Position numbers and translations under genes: made by a program. This document shows positions 9,817 to 20,396 of a stretch of 64,000 nucleotides of DNA, in pieces. Position 1 is the stretch's first letter. Each line of letters begins with the position of its first letter. Source of the DNA: Streptomyces sp. NBC_00443 (GTDB taxonomy: Bacteria > Actinomycetota > Actinomycetes > Streptomycetales > Streptomycetaceae); NCBI RefSeq assembly GCF_036014175.1, contig NZ_CP107917.1, forward strand, positions 7,130,001 to 7,194,000, read 5' to 3'. The notes beneath the pieces were generated by a model, which was given only the letters and a program-made list of their open reading frames with translations, did not search any database and was not told the DNA's origin.

Positions 9817-11085
9817 GTGGCGACGGCTGAGACGGTGGGCGTGGGTGCGCCCGTGTGGCGCGGAGGCTTCGGGCGGCTGTGGAGCGCCGCCGTGCTCTCC
9901 AGCTTCGGCGACTCCCTGCGTGCGGCGGCCCTGCCGCTCCTCGCCGTGACCCTCACCGACCGGCCGCTGCTGATCGCCGCGGTCACGGCCTGTGGCTATC
10001 TGCCGTGGATCGTCTTCGGGCTGCTCGGCGGTGCCGTCGCCGACCGGGTGGACCAGCGGCGCGCGATGTGGACGGTGGATGCGTTACGGGGCCTCCTGGT
10101 CGGCGCTTTCGCGGTGGCCGTGGCGTTAGGTCACGCTTCGATCGGCCTGCTCATCGCACTGGCTTTCGCTCTGACCGCGCTCCAGACACTGTTCGACAAC
10201 GCCGCCACGGCCCTCCTCCCCGCCCTGGTGGGCCATGACGCGCTGGGCAGTGCGAACGCCCGCCTGATGACCGGGCAGCGCATCGCCGGCGGACTGGTGG
10301 GCGGGCCGGTGGTGCCGGTGCTGCTGGCGGCGGGAGCGGCCGTGCCCTTCGCGGCCGACGCCGGCACCTATCTGGTGGCGGCCGTGCTGGTGGCCTCGCT
10401 GCGGATCGAGGCGTCCGAGCGGGGGCCGGCACCGGAGGGCAGCACCCTGCGCCGGGAGATCGCGGAGGGACTGCGCACCCTGTGGCGCGACGGGGCCCTG
10501 CGAAGACTGTGCGTGGCCAGCGCGCTGTGCAACGTCGGCATGGGTGCCCAGCTGGCCACCCTGGTCCTCCTGGTGACCGGGTGGCTGGACGCCGGCCCTG
10601 TGGGGTTCGCGGTGGCGGGCGCCGCCTTCACCGTCGGCGGCCTGGTCGGGGGAGTGCTGAACGGTCGGATCGTGAAGCGCGTGGGCGGGATCCGGGCCGT
10701 GCTGCTCGCCGGCGCGGTGCAGATCGCGGCCCTCGTCGTCATGGGCACCGTGCGCAGCCTGGCCGTTCTGGTGGCCGCCCTGGCCGTCTTCGGGCTCATG
10801 GGCATGGTGTGGAACGTCAACACGATGACCCTCATGCAGCAGCGCAGCCCCGTGGCGCTGCTGGGCCGGGTGGCCTCGGCGTTCCGGACCCTGGCCTTCG
10901 CCGGGGTGCCGCTCGGCGCCCTGCTGGGCGGTGCCGTCGCGACCGCCTGGGGCCTCAACACCCCGCCCCTGCTCACGGCAGCCTTCTTCGTACTGGCCGT
11001 CGCCTCGCTGATACCTGTGCGCAAGCCGGACGTACCTGTTGTTGCGCCGGACGACGACGCCACGACGGCTCACGCCGCGCGCTGA
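9817..11085 (+). CDS. MFS transporter
   Basis: A 422-residue polytopic membrane protein with about 12 hydrophobic segments. It starts with the MFS pattern FGRLWSAAVLSSFGDSLRAAALPLL and has the loop motif GAVADRVDQRRAM (about 70-85), similar to EntS/MFS_3-type exporters. It is probably a drug or metabolite effluxer; the substrate cannot be read from sequence. The frame is open to 9751, but GTG 9817 has a strong GGGAGGGGG site 5 bp upstream and gives a normal N-terminus. Monocistronic, upstream of pgi. Confidence 0.85.
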   Translation: MATAETVGVGAPVWRGGFGRLWSAAVLSSFGDSLRAAALPLLAVTLTDRPLLIAAVTACGYLPWIVFGLLGGAVADRVDQRRAMWTVDALRGLLVGAFAVAVALGHASIGLLIALAFALTALQTLFDNAATALLPALVGHDALGSANARLMTGQRIAGGLVGGPVVPVLLAAGAAVPFAADAGTYLVAAVLVASLRIEASERGPAPEGSTLRREIAEGLRTLWRDGALRRLCVASALCNVGMGAQLATLVLLVTGWLDAGPVGFAVAGAAFTVGGLVGGVLNGRIVKRVGGIRAVLLAGAVQIAALVVMGTVRSLAVLVAALAVFGLMGMVWNVNTMTLMQQRSPVALLGRVASAFRTLAFAGVPLGALLGGAVATAWGLNTPPLLTAAFFVLAVASLIPVRKPDVPVVAPDDDATTAHAAR

Positions 11086-11137
11086 TCAATTAGGTTGGAA
11101 CAGCTGGGACAGGCACGAAAGAAGGCTGAAGTCGGAC

Positions 11138-12793
11138 ATGAACGCAGACGGCCGTACCAGGCTCAACCAGACGCACGAGTGGACCGCGTTGGCCAAGCAC
11201 CGAGAAGAGCTCGGCGAAGTGCGGCTGCGGGAGCTGTTCGCCGCCGACCCGGGTCGTGGTGCCGGGTACACGCTGCAGGTCGGTGACCTGCACGTCGACT
11301 ACTCCAAGCACCTGGTCACCGACGAGACGCTGCGGCTGCTGCGCGAGCTGGCCGCCGCGACGGACGTGTTCGGGCTGCGGGACGCGATGTTCCGCGGTGA
11401 GAAGATCAACACCACCGAGAACCGCGCCGTGCTGCACACCGCGCTGCGCGCCCCCCGTGACGCGGTCATCGAGGTCGACGGGGAGAACGTCGTCCCCGGG
11501 GTGCACGCCGTCCTCGACAAGATGGCCGACTTCGCCGAGCGGGTCCGCTCCGGCGCCTGGACCGGGCACACCGGCAAGCGCATCAGGAACGTCGTGAACG
11601 TGGGCATCGGCGGCTCCGACCTCGGCCCGGCGATGGCGTACGAGGTGCTGCGCAGCTTCACCGACCGCGACCTGACCGTCCGCTTCGTGTCGAACGTCGA
11701 CGGCGCCGACCTGCACGAGGCCACCCGCGACCTGGACGCGGCCGAGACGCTGTTCGTCATCGCCTCCAAGACGTTCACGACGATCGAGACGATCAGCAAC
11801 GCGACCTCGGCGCGCAACTGGCTGCTGGGCGAGCTGAAGGCGGGTCCGGAAGCCGTCGCCAAGCACTTCGTCGCCCTGTCGACGAATGCCGAGAAGGTGG
11901 CGGACTTCGGCATCGACACGGTCAACATGTTCGAGTTCTGGGACTGGGTCGGCGGGCGCTACTCCTATGACTCGGCGATCGGCCTGTCCCTGATGATCGC
12001 CATCGGGCCGGACCGCTTCCGGGAGATGCTCGACGGTTTCCGGATCGTCGACGAGCACTTCCGCACGGCGCCGGCGGAGTCCAACGTGCCGCTGCTGCTC
12101 GGCCTGTTGGGCATCTGGTACGGCAACTTCCACGACGCCCAGTCGCACGCGGTGCTGCCATACAGCCACTACCTGTCGAAGTTCACGGCGTATCTGCAGC
12201 AGCTGGACATGGAGTCCAACGGCAAGTACGTCGGCCGGGACGGGCGGGAGGTCGACTGGCAGACCGGGCCGGTCGTGTGGGGCACGCCGGGCACCAACGG
12301 GCAGCACGCGTACTACCAGCTGATCCACCAGGGCACCAAGCTGATCCCGGCGGACTTCATCGGCTTCGCCGAGCCCGTCGCCGAGATGAGCGACGGACTG
12401 AAGGCGCAGCACGACCTGTTGATGGCGAACTTCTTCGCGCAGACGCAGGCGCTGGCGTTCGGCAAGACGCCGGAGGAGGTGCGGGCCGAGGGGGTGCCGG
12501 AGGAGCTGGTGACCCACAAGACGTTCAAGGGCAATCACCCGACGACGACGGTCCTCGCGCGCGAGCTGACTCCGTCGGTCCTCGGGCAGCTGATCGCGCT
12601 GTACGAGCACAAGGTGTTCGTGCAGGGCGCCGTGTGGAACATCGACTCCTTCGACCAGTGGGGCGTCGAGCTCGGCAAGGTCCTCGCCAAGCGCGTCGAA
12701 CCCGCGCTGACCGAGGGCGCCGAGGTGCCGGGGCTGGACGCGTCGACGCAGGCGCTCGTCGCCAAGTACCGGGAGCTGCGCGGCCGGCAGTGA
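11138..12793 (+). CDS. pgi: Glucose-6-phosphate isomerase
   Basis: A 551-residue enzyme interconverting glucose-6-phosphate and fructose-6-phosphate. Characteristic segments are NVGIGGSDLGPAM, the phosphate-binding SKTFTT, QQLDMESNGK with the catalytic Glu, and GTNGQHAYYQLIHQG with the catalytic His. The ATG at 11138 begins MNADGRTRLNQTHEW; the frame runs 99 bp further upstream, but this start follows a GAAAGAAGG sequence and matches family length. It feeds both glycolysis and the pentose phosphate genes further right. Confidence 0.96.
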   Translation: MNADGRTRLNQTHEWTALAKHREELGEVRLRELFAADPGRGAGYTLQVGDLHVDYSKHLVTDETLRLLRELAAATDVFGLRDAMFRGEKINTTENRAVLHTALRAPRDAVIEVDGENVVPGVHAVLDKMADFAERVRSGAWTGHTGKRIRNVVNVGIGGSDLGPAMAYEVLRSFTDRDLTVRFVSNVDGADLHEATRDLDAAETLFVIASKTFTTIETISNATSARNWLLGELKAGPEAVAKHFVALSTNAEKVADFGIDTVNMFEFWDWVGGRYSYDSAIGLSLMIAIGPDRFREMLDGFRIVDEHFRTAPAESNVPLLLGLLGIWYGNFHDAQSHAVLPYSHYLSKFTAYLQQLDMESNGKYVGRDGREVDWQTGPVVWGTPGTNGQHAYYQLIHQGTKLIPADFIGFAEPVAEMSDGLKAQHDLLMANFFAQTQALAFGKTPEEVRAEGVPEELVTHKTFKGNHPTTTVLARELTPSVLGQLIALYEHKVFVQGAVWNIDSFDQWGVELGKVLAKRVEPALTEGAEVPGLDASTQALVAKYRELRGRQ

Positions 12794-12821
12794 CCGCGGA
12801 CCTGGCGGTGACCGCGGGTGC

Positions 12822-12853
12822 GGAAGGCGGGCGGCGCGTGGCCGTCCGCTTCC
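12822..12853 (+). terminator. Hairpin terminator after pgi
   Basis: Arms GGAAGGCGGGCGGC (12822-12835) and GCCGTCCGCTTCC (12841-12853) pair with one G-U and one bulge around a 5-nt loop, 28 bp past the pgi stop. Confidence 0.6.
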
Positions 12854-12902
12854 CGTCAACTCCCTCGTTGATCATGGGCACGATCACTCGGGGGAGTGGG
12901 AA

Positions 12903-13175
12903 TTGGCTGATCCACAAGGGAGTTGGACCGGCGGCGCTCTGACCGCGCAGTCGTTCCTGAAGCCTCATCAGGTCGCGAAGGCGGTGTTCCATCCGACCTG
13001 GATCCCGAACTCGCTGGATCCGTCGGTGGACGCGCTCAAGAAGGCACGCGTCAGTGTGGGGCCGTCGCGGCGTTCGGTGTCTACGTCGCTGAAGTTGCTG
13101 CTGCTGTTCATGGGCTCGGCGCTCGGGACTCTGTTGATCTTCCGCTCGGGCGGCTCGGTAGGGCGATGCCCGTGA
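12903..13175 (+). CDS. Small putative membrane protein, possibly truncated
   Basis: A 90-residue frame with strongly coding-like GC at third positions. It starts at TTG 12903 six bases after GGGGGAG. The N-terminal 60 residues look soluble and conserved (GGALTAQSFLKPHQVAK, PTWIPNSLDP). A hydrophobic segment LKLLLLFMGSALGTLLIF follows at about 62-79, then the frame ends in a poor tail. I do not recognise the family. A proline/tyrosine-rich frame continues in the same phase 70 bp later, so this may be the front half of one longer protein broken by sequence errors or mutation. Confidence 0.5.
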   Translation: MADPQGSWTGGALTAQSFLKPHQVAKAVFHPTWIPNSLDPSVDALKKARVSVGPSRRSVSTSLKLLLLFMGSALGTLLIFRSGGSVGRCP

Positions 13176-13244
13176 CCGTCACGGGGGCGCCCATGATGAA
13201 GACGAAGCCCAGCCACCCTGTCGCCGATCCCCACGCCCACTCCG

Positions 13245-13493
13245 ATGCCGACCCCGCCGCCACCGCAGTACACCCCGAACGGCTTCGTACCATCGCAGGG
13301 CAACCCGTACGGGCCGCCCGGATACCCCTACGGCCGACCCCCGCAAGGGAATCCGTACGGCCGGGCTGCGCAGCACCCTCACGGGCCGCAGTCTCCGCAG
13401 AACCCGCCGCCGCCCTACAGCCCGCAACCTCCGTACAGCCCGCAGCAGCCATCCGGCCCCGGACCCTATGGCCCCGGCCCCTACGGCAGCTGA
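13245..13493 (+). CDS. Proline/tyrosine/glycine-rich ORF, possible C-terminal tail
   Basis: An 82-residue frame made almost only of P, Y, G, Q, S and N, with repeated QGNPYG and PYSPQ units, as in tails of actinobacterial membrane proteins. It has no ribosome site. It is in the same phase as the small membrane-protein frame that ends at 13175, with stop codons between. It may be the tail of that protein or a non-gene. It ends 33 bp before the convergent FtsX-type permease gene. Confidence 0.35.
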   Translation: MPTPPPPQYTPNGFVPSQGNPYGPPGYPYGRPPQGNPYGRAAQHPHGPQSPQNPPPPYSPQPPYSPQQPSGPGPYGPGPYGS

Positions 13494-13526
13494 CCTCGCG
13501 GAATCGGTTACCGGCCCCGCCGTAGG

Positions 13527-15815
13527 TCAGGTGACCGCGCTCAGTGTGTCGGCGAGCCGGCGGTGGGCGGCGCGGGAGGCCGGGAGGGCGGCGAGTGTGG
13601 CCGCTCCGGCGACTGCGGCCGTGCCGAACAGCACCAGGAGGGCGGCGGACGGACCCTGGGCGATCCCGGCGCCGATGCCGCTCGATCTGCCCTGGGCGTC
13701 GATCAGCCAGTGCGCGAGGGGCGTGCCCAGGGCCGTGCCGACGACGACCGCGGCCAGGGCGGTGCAGGCCGTGGAGGTGACGGTGATCGCGGTGATCTGC
13801 CGGGGGGACAGTCCGATGGCCTTGAGGGCCAGCAGGTCGCGCTCGCCCTCGCGGACGGCGCCGCCGATCGCGGTCAGCAGCTCGATGAGCCCGATGAGGG
13901 CCAGCACGGCGATCAGGCCGACGACGACTCCGCGCAGGGCCGAGAGGCCGTCGGCGGGGTTCGGCACGGCATGTACGTCGAGGCGCCCGTGCCCGGTGGT
14001 GGCCAGCCGGTCGGCGACCTCGCCGGGGTCCGCGCCCGGGCGGAGCCGCAGCTCGTAGAGGGTGGGGCCGAGGCCGGGGTCGTTCTCGCGGAGGGTGTCG
14101 AGGGAGGTGGAGATGACCCGGCCGGCGTTCTCCGGCTCGACACTGCGGCCCACGATGTGCAGGATCTGCGGCTGGTCCCCGACGGTCATCCGGACCCAGT
14201 CTCCGACCCGCACGTCCAGCAGATCCAGCAGCCCCTGCCCGGCCACCGCCTCGTCGCGGCCCTGCGCCGGGCGGCCCTCGGCCAGGGCGTACGGGTAGGG
14301 GTCCTCGCGGGTGCCGAGGCCGCGCAGGGCGATCGTGGCTGTCTGGCCCGGGACCAGGGCTGCCACCTCGACGCCGGGGTAGGCGGCGGTGACCTGCGGG
14401 TCGCGTTCCAGCAGGGTGCGGGTGTCCCGGTCGGCCAGGCCGGAGTCGGCGTGGACGGTCAGGGCGGTCGGCAGGCCGATCTGCTCGGGGCTGCTGTCGA
14501 AGCGCTCGATCGTGGTCCACGCGCTCATCGCCACCACGATCAGCAGCAGCGGCAGCGCGAGCCGGGCGACCGTCGCCAGGGATCTCAGGCGACGCGTGAA
14601 CGCCCTGTGCCAGCCCAGCACCAGCGCGGGCGGCAGCCGCAGCCCGAGCGCCTGCCGGGCCACACTCGACAGCCGCCCGCCGTGCGGTGCCGCCGGCCGT
14701 GGCACCGGCACCGGGGGCACGCGCCCCGCCCGCCAGGCCGCGAGCCCGGTGGTCGCGCCGATGAGCAGCACCGCCGCCACGGGAACCGTGAACAGCGCAA
14801 CGGTGTGCCCGGGCAGCCCCTGCCACACCCCGACCGCGTCCCCGAGCCGGCCCGGGATGTGGCTGCCCAGGGCCTGGATGAGGGTCGCGGCGGCGACGGC
14901 ACCCAGCAGCGCGTAGGCGAGGTGCTGCAGCAGGAAGACGCGGACCACCTGGCCCGGTGTGAAGCCGATCGCCTTCAGCACGGAGATGTCCCGCAGATGA
15001 CCGCGGATGCGGGTGCCGATCGCCCCGTGGACGGCGAGCCCGGCGGCGACCAGCGCGCCCAGCCCGAACAGGCCCAGCACCTGCCCGAGCAGCCGGTTGT
15101 CGCCCTGCGCCTCGGCGCGCCCCTGCTTCCAGGTGGAGACCTCGCTGACCGCGCCGGCGCCCAGCACGGTCACGGCGCGCTGGACGGCGTAGTCCGTGTC
15201 GTCGGGGTCCGTCAGGCGCAGCCCGATCACCTGACCGCCCGGGTCGGGGACGGCGGACGGCGGCGCCCAGACGAGGCCCGGCTGCTCGCCCGGGCGGTAG
15301 CGCGGCTCGGCGCTGTCGGCGATGCCGAGGACGGTCACGGTCCGGGCGGTGCCGGTGCCGGGCAGGGTGAGGGTGTCGCCTGGGGCGGCGAGAAGGGCGC
15401 GGGCGAGGCGGGTCTCCAGGACGACGCCATCGGGGTTCGAGGGGTCCAGCCAGTGGCCGGAGGTGATCAGGGGGCGGCCGACGGTGGGGCGCTCGGGGGT
15501 GCCGCGCAGTTCGACGGTGGCACGGGTCCCCTGGGAGGACAGGGTGGTGGAACCGGTCGGGTAGGGGCCCGCGACGGACTCGACGCCGTCGAGCTCGGCC
15601 AGTTTCCCGGTGTCGGCCGAGGGCCCGGTGTGCAGCCACACATGTGCGCCGTGCGCCTGGGTGAAGACGCGCTGCCAGGGGTTGGTGGCGTAGCCGAACA
15701 GGGCCGTGGCCAGCAATAGCGACACGACGATCCCGGCCGTGGCCAGCACGAGGAACAGCGCCTCGCCGCGATGCGTGCGCAGATCGGAGTGTGCCCAGCG
15801 CAGGGTGGCTCGCAT
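13527..15815 (-). CDS. FtsX-like ABC transporter permease
   Basis: A 762-residue membrane protein. An N-terminal transmembrane helix (FLVLATAGIVVSLLLATALF, about 20-39) is followed by a large extracytoplasmic region, then three helices (about 235-350), a second soluble region and a final group of three helices. This is the MacB/FtsX-type architecture with two FtsX domains. It is the membrane partner of the ATPase encoded just upstream. Such pairs usually export peptides or lipophilic compounds or act in envelope stress, rather than import. It starts 69 bp after the ATPase stop and is the last gene of the padR operon. Confidence 0.85.
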   Translation of the reverse strand: MRATLRWAHSDLRTHRGEALFLVLATAGIVVSLLLATALFGYATNPWQRVFTQAHGAHVWLHTGPSADTGKLAELDGVESVAGPYPTGSTTLSSQGTRATVELRGTPERPTVGRPLITSGHWLDPSNPDGVVLETRLARALLAAPGDTLTLPGTGTARTVTVLGIADSAEPRYRPGEQPGLVWAPPSAVPDPGGQVIGLRLTDPDDTDYAVQRAVTVLGAGAVSEVSTWKQGRAEAQGDNRLLGQVLGLFGLGALVAAGLAVHGAIGTRIRGHLRDISVLKAIGFTPGQVVRVFLLQHLAYALLGAVAAATLIQALGSHIPGRLGDAVGVWQGLPGHTVALFTVPVAAVLLIGATTGLAAWRAGRVPPVPVPRPAAPHGGRLSSVARQALGLRLPPALVLGWHRAFTRRLRSLATVARLALPLLLIVVAMSAWTTIERFDSSPEQIGLPTALTVHADSGLADRDTRTLLERDPQVTAAYPGVEVAALVPGQTATIALRGLGTREDPYPYALAEGRPAQGRDEAVAGQGLLDLLDVRVGDWVRMTVGDQPQILHIVGRSVEPENAGRVISTSLDTLRENDPGLGPTLYELRLRPGADPGEVADRLATTGHGRLDVHAVPNPADGLSALRGVVVGLIAVLALIGLIELLTAIGGAVREGERDLLALKAIGLSPRQITAITVTSTACTALAAVVVGTALGTPLAHWLIDAQGRSSGIGAGIAQGPSAALLVLFGTAAVAGAATLAALPASRAAHRRLADTLSAVT

Positions 15816-15884
15816 GGGCGTCAGCCTCGCCGCTCGGGACCGGCAGGCCCGCGCAGGGGGCGGGGATCGTCGTAGCGCCGCATC

Positions 15885-16667
15885 TCAGTCCCTGAGCTCC
15901 AGCACACCCGACGTCCCGGTCCGGCGTGGCGGTGTGCCTGCGTCCAGTTCGGCGTCGTCGGCTATGCGGCCGTCGAAGAAGCTGATCACGCGGTCCGCGG
16001 CGCTGGCGAGCCGGGCGTCATGCGTGACCAGCACGATCGCCTGGCCGCGCTGGTGGAAGCGGGACAGCAGCCGCATCACCTCGCGGGTGCCCTTGCTGTC
16101 CAGGCTGCCGGCCGGTTCGTCGGCGAGCAGCAGCGGCGGACGGTTGACGAGGGCGCGGGCCAGCGCGACCCGCTGTTGCTCGCCGCCGGACAGCTCGCCC
16201 GGCAGGCTCCGCTCCTTGCCGTCGAGACCCAGCTCGCCCAGCAGCTCCGCCCGCTCGGCCCGCGCCCGCTTCGGGGCGACGCCGGCCAGCAGCGCGGGCA
16301 GCTCCACGTTGTCGGCGACGGACAGGTCGGAGACCAGGTTGAAGAACTGGAAGACGATCCCGATCCGCTTCCTGCGCTCCACCGCCCAGCGGGCCTCGCT
16401 CCACCGGTCCGCGCACTCGCCGTCCAGCCAGATGCTCCCGCTGTCCGGACGCTGCAGCCCGCCCAGCAGATGCAGCAATGTCGACTTACCGGCACCGGAC
16501 GGCCCGGTGACGGCCACGAACTCGCCCTGCCGGACGGAAAGATCAACGCCCCGCACGGCATGCGCCGGAGCGCCCTCGCCGCCCTGATGCGTCTTGACCA
16601 GGCCTTCGGCCCGCAGCACCGGGCGGCTCTCGGCGCGCGGCGCCGCAGGAGCGGAATCGTCGCTCAT
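15885..16667 (-). CDS. ABC transporter ATP-binding protein (MacB/LolD type)
   Basis: A 260-residue ATPase. It has Walker A GPSGAGKST, signature LSGGEQQRVALARAL, Walker B LLLADEPAGSLD and the H-loop VTHD. The FQFFNLVSDLSVADNVELP segment is typical of the MacB/LolD subfamily that pairs with FtsX permeases. The ATG at 16667 overlaps the padR stop (ATGA) and has GGAGGAGCAGGA upstream; an in-frame start 27 bp further out lies inside padR and is less likely. Confidence 0.9.
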   Translation of the reverse strand: MSDDSAPAAPRAESRPVLRAEGLVKTHQGGEGAPAHAVRGVDLSVRQGEFVAVTGPSGAGKSTLLHLLGGLQRPDSGSIWLDGECADRWSEARWAVERRKRIGIVFQFFNLVSDLSVADNVELPALLAGVAPKRARAERAELLGELGLDGKERSLPGELSGGEQQRVALARALVNRPPLLLADEPAGSLDSKGTREVMRLLSRFHQRGQAIVLVTHDARLASAADRVISFFDGRIADDAELDAGTPPRRTGTSGVLELRD

Positions 16668-17179
16668 TCCTGCTCCTCCAGCTCTTCCTGGCACCGTTCC
16701 AGCCAGTCGAGGTCGGCCTGCAGATGCAGCATCGCGCCCTCGATCAGCAGATGGGCGATGCGGTTGTCCCGGTCTTCGGCGGCGGCCAGTTTCGACAGTT
16801 GACGCATGGTGTTCAAGTACTGGCGCCGCTGTTGGTTGATAAGGGCGATCTGGTTGGCGAGCCCCGTCTGCGGGGCGACGGCCAGCTTCATGAAGAACTC
16901 GTCCCGCACCCGTGGCTCGTCCTCGGGCTCCTCGAACCAGGCGCGCAGCGCCTCACGCCCGGCGTCGGTGAGGTGGTAGACCTTCTTGTTGGGCCGGCTC
17001 GACTGCTCGACGTCCTCGCCCTCTATCAGCCCCGATTTCTCGAGACGGGCGAGGGTCACATAGATCTGGCCGACGTTCGGCTGAGGGTACGCGGAGCCCA
17101 GCAGTTGCTCAAGGTCCTGCTTCAGCTCATAGCCGTGCGCCGGGCCGCGCGCCAGCAGGGCCAGGAGGGGCAGCCGCAC
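16664..17179 (-). CDS. PadR-family transcriptional regulator
   Basis: A 171-residue repressor. The winged-helix N-terminus (LALLARGPAHGYELKQDLE, NVGQIYVTLARLEKSGLIEG) is a textbook PadR domain. The C-terminal part is a helical dimerisation region rich in Glu/Gln (AAEDRDNRIAHLL, CQEELEEQE). The GTG start at 17179 is preceded by GGAGGAG. It is the first gene of an operon with the ABC ATPase and permease, so it probably controls its own exporter. A 15-bp palindrome lies 55 bp upstream in the divergent promoter region, and a near-identical copy precedes the alpha-glucosidase gene. Confidence 0.88.
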   Translation of the reverse strand: MRLPLLALLARGPAHGYELKQDLEQLLGSAYPQPNVGQIYVTLARLEKSGLIEGEDVEQSSRPNKKVYHLTDAGREALRAWFEEPEDEPRVRDEFFMKLAVAPQTGLANQIALINQQRRQYLNTMRQLSKLAAAEDRDNRIAHLLIEGAMLHLQADLDWLERCQEELEEQE

Positions 17180-17233
17180 TCGTGCTCTCCTCCTCGCATC
17201 ATGGGTAATGTGCCGCGAGGCCTAGTATCGCGC

Positions 17234-17248
17234 ATACCTAACAGGTAT
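17234..17248. promoter_or_regulatory. Candidate PadR operator 1 (palindrome)
   Basis: ATACCT-AAC-AGGTAT, a perfect 6-bp inverted repeat midway between divergent padR and the sugar-binding protein gene. It matches the site at 18578-18592 at 12 of 15 positions when that one is read on the opposite strand. The position suits autoregulation of padR and control of the divergent gene. Confidence 0.5.
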
Positions 17249-17304
17249 ACATGGCCTCTGACTCCGGGCGAAGGTGCCTGGGGCCGGTGTGCAAGGAGGA
17301 ACCT

Positions 17305-18573
17305 ATGCGGTGGATCCACGCCGCCGGTAGGGGCCTTCTCGTCCTCGTTGTGATCCTGACCGGCTACGTTGCCTCCGGCGCCCGCGCCGACGAGGGTCCC
17401 GCGGGCGGCAGGGGACCCCTGACCCTCGCCACCGCCGGCGACCTCACCGGCTATCTCGGTTCCGTCCTGGAGGGCTGGAACCGCACTCACCCCGACGAGA
17501 AGGTCACCCTCGTCGAGCTGCCCGACTCCGCCGACGAGACCCACGCGCAGATGACCACCGACCTGCGCGGCGGTGACCGCAGCCGCTTCGACGTCCTCAA
17601 CATCGACGTCAGCTGGACCTCGGAGTTCGCGGCGCAGGGCTGGATCCGCCCCCTGGCGCGTGACCGCTTCCCGCTCGGGAGCTTCCTGCCGCCCGTCGTG
17701 GACACGGCGACCTACGACGGACAGCTGTACGCGGTCCCGTACGTCACCAACGCCGGCCTGCTCCTGTACCGCAAGGACATCCTCGCCAAGGAGGGCGTCG
17801 ACCCACCGCGCACCTGGGCCGAACTGGAACGGGCCGCGAAGTCCATCGCGCCCAAGTACGGCCTGGACGGCTACGCGGGGCAGTTCCTGCCGTACGAAGG
17901 GCTCACGGTCAACGCCGCCGAGGCCGTCTACTCGGCGGGCGGCTCGATCCTCGGCGACGAGGGCGAGCGCGTCACCGTGAACTCGACGGCGGCCCGCGAC
18001 GGCATCGACTTCCTCGCCCGGGGCATCCGCGAGGGCTGGATCCCCGAGCGGGCGCTCACCTACAAGGAGGAGGAGTCCAAGCAGGCCTTCCAGGACGGAC
18101 GCCTGCTCTTCCTGCGCAACTGGCCCTACGCCTATGTCGGCGCGTCGGCCAAGGGCTCGCCGGTCTCCGGGCGGATCGGCGCCGTACCGCTGCCGGGTCC
18201 GGACGGGCCGGGGACGAGTGTGCTGGGCGGCTCCAACCTGGCCGTCTCCTCCCATGCCCGGCACCCCGACTCGGCCGCCCGTCTGATCGCGTACCTGACC
18301 AGCGAGCGCGTCCAGCGCCAAGTCCTCACGCGGGGTGCCCTGCCGCCGGTACGGGCCGACCTGTACGAGGATCCCGGGCTGGTGCGGGAGTTCCCGTACC
18401 TGCCGACCCTGCGCCAGAGCGTGCAGACGGCCGCGCCGCGCCCGAAGAGCCCGCGCTACGACCAGGTGAGCCTGGTCGTGCAGGCGGTCGTGCACGACGC
18501 GATGACCGGGCGCGAGACGCCCGAGGCCGCGGTGCGCCGGCTGGCGCGAGAGCTCGACACCATCGCGCGCTGA
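17305..18573 (+). CDS. Extracellular sugar-binding protein (ABC type, family 1)
   Basis: A 422-residue family-1 solute-binding protein. The signal peptide is GRGLLVLVVILTGYVASGARA, without a lipobox cysteine. The mature part has the usual pattern: LTLATAGDLTGYLGSVLEGWNR, FDVLNIDVSWTSEFAAQGW, YAVPYVTNAGLLLYRKDIL and a C-terminal helical region. It would bind an oligosaccharide outside the membrane. AAGGAGGA lies just before ATG 17305. No permease follows directly; it lies between the two putative PadR operators and upstream of the alpha-glucosidase operon, which has its own binding protein. The lack of a lipid anchor is unusual for Streptomyces sugar-binding proteins. Confidence 0.85.
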   Translation: MRWIHAAGRGLLVLVVILTGYVASGARADEGPAGGRGPLTLATAGDLTGYLGSVLEGWNRTHPDEKVTLVELPDSADETHAQMTTDLRGGDRSRFDVLNIDVSWTSEFAAQGWIRPLARDRFPLGSFLPPVVDTATYDGQLYAVPYVTNAGLLLYRKDILAKEGVDPPRTWAELERAAKSIAPKYGLDGYAGQFLPYEGLTVNAAEAVYSAGGSILGDEGERVTVNSTAARDGIDFLARGIREGWIPERALTYKEEESKQAFQDGRLLFLRNWPYAYVGASAKGSPVSGRIGAVPLPGPDGPGTSVLGGSNLAVSSHARHPDSAARLIAYLTSERVQRQVLTRGALPPVRADLYEDPGLVREFPYLPTLRQSVQTAAPRPKSPRYDQVSLVVQAVVHDAMTGRETPEAAVRRLARELDTIAR

Positions 18574-18577
18574 GTAG

Positions 18578-18592
18578 TTACCCGTTAGGTAA
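18578..18592. promoter_or_regulatory. Candidate PadR operator 2 (palindrome)
   Basis: TTACC-CGTTA-GGTAA (arms extend to GTTACC/GGTAAC over 18577-18593) immediately after the binding-protein stop and 120 bp before the alpha-glucosidase gene. It shares the core TACC[T/C]GTTAGGTA with the site between padR and the binding-protein gene. Confidence 0.45.
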
Positions 18593-18675
18593 CGGCAGCA
18601 TCTCATCCCTCCTTACTCTGTCGTGGTATGCCCTATTTTGCTAGGTCAACTGCTCGGTAGCTTGCGTCCAGTTCA

Positions 18676-18702
18676 TTGACACCCTCCTGAAACGGATACT
18701 TA
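18676..18702 (+). promoter_or_regulatory. Candidate promoter of the alpha-glucosidase operon
   Basis: Perfect -35 TTGACA (18676-18681), a 15-17 bp spacer and a -10-like TACTTA/ACTTAA (18697-18703). The predicted transcript start falls at or just before the ATG at 18713. No ribosome-binding sequence is present, so the mRNA may be leaderless. A repeated ATGC motif spans the start codon. Confidence 0.5.
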
Positions 18703-18712
18703 ACATGCATGC

Positions 18713-20356
<1,644 letters not shown>

Positions 20357-20396
20357 TTTTTCCGTCAACTCCCCATTCCCCGAAGGGACATCAACG

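Noticed and set aside
13108..15639. An 843-codon frame overlapping the FtsX-type permease
   Set aside because: Composition is Arg/Pro/Ala-rich without membrane segments, while the other minus-strand frame gives a proper permease.
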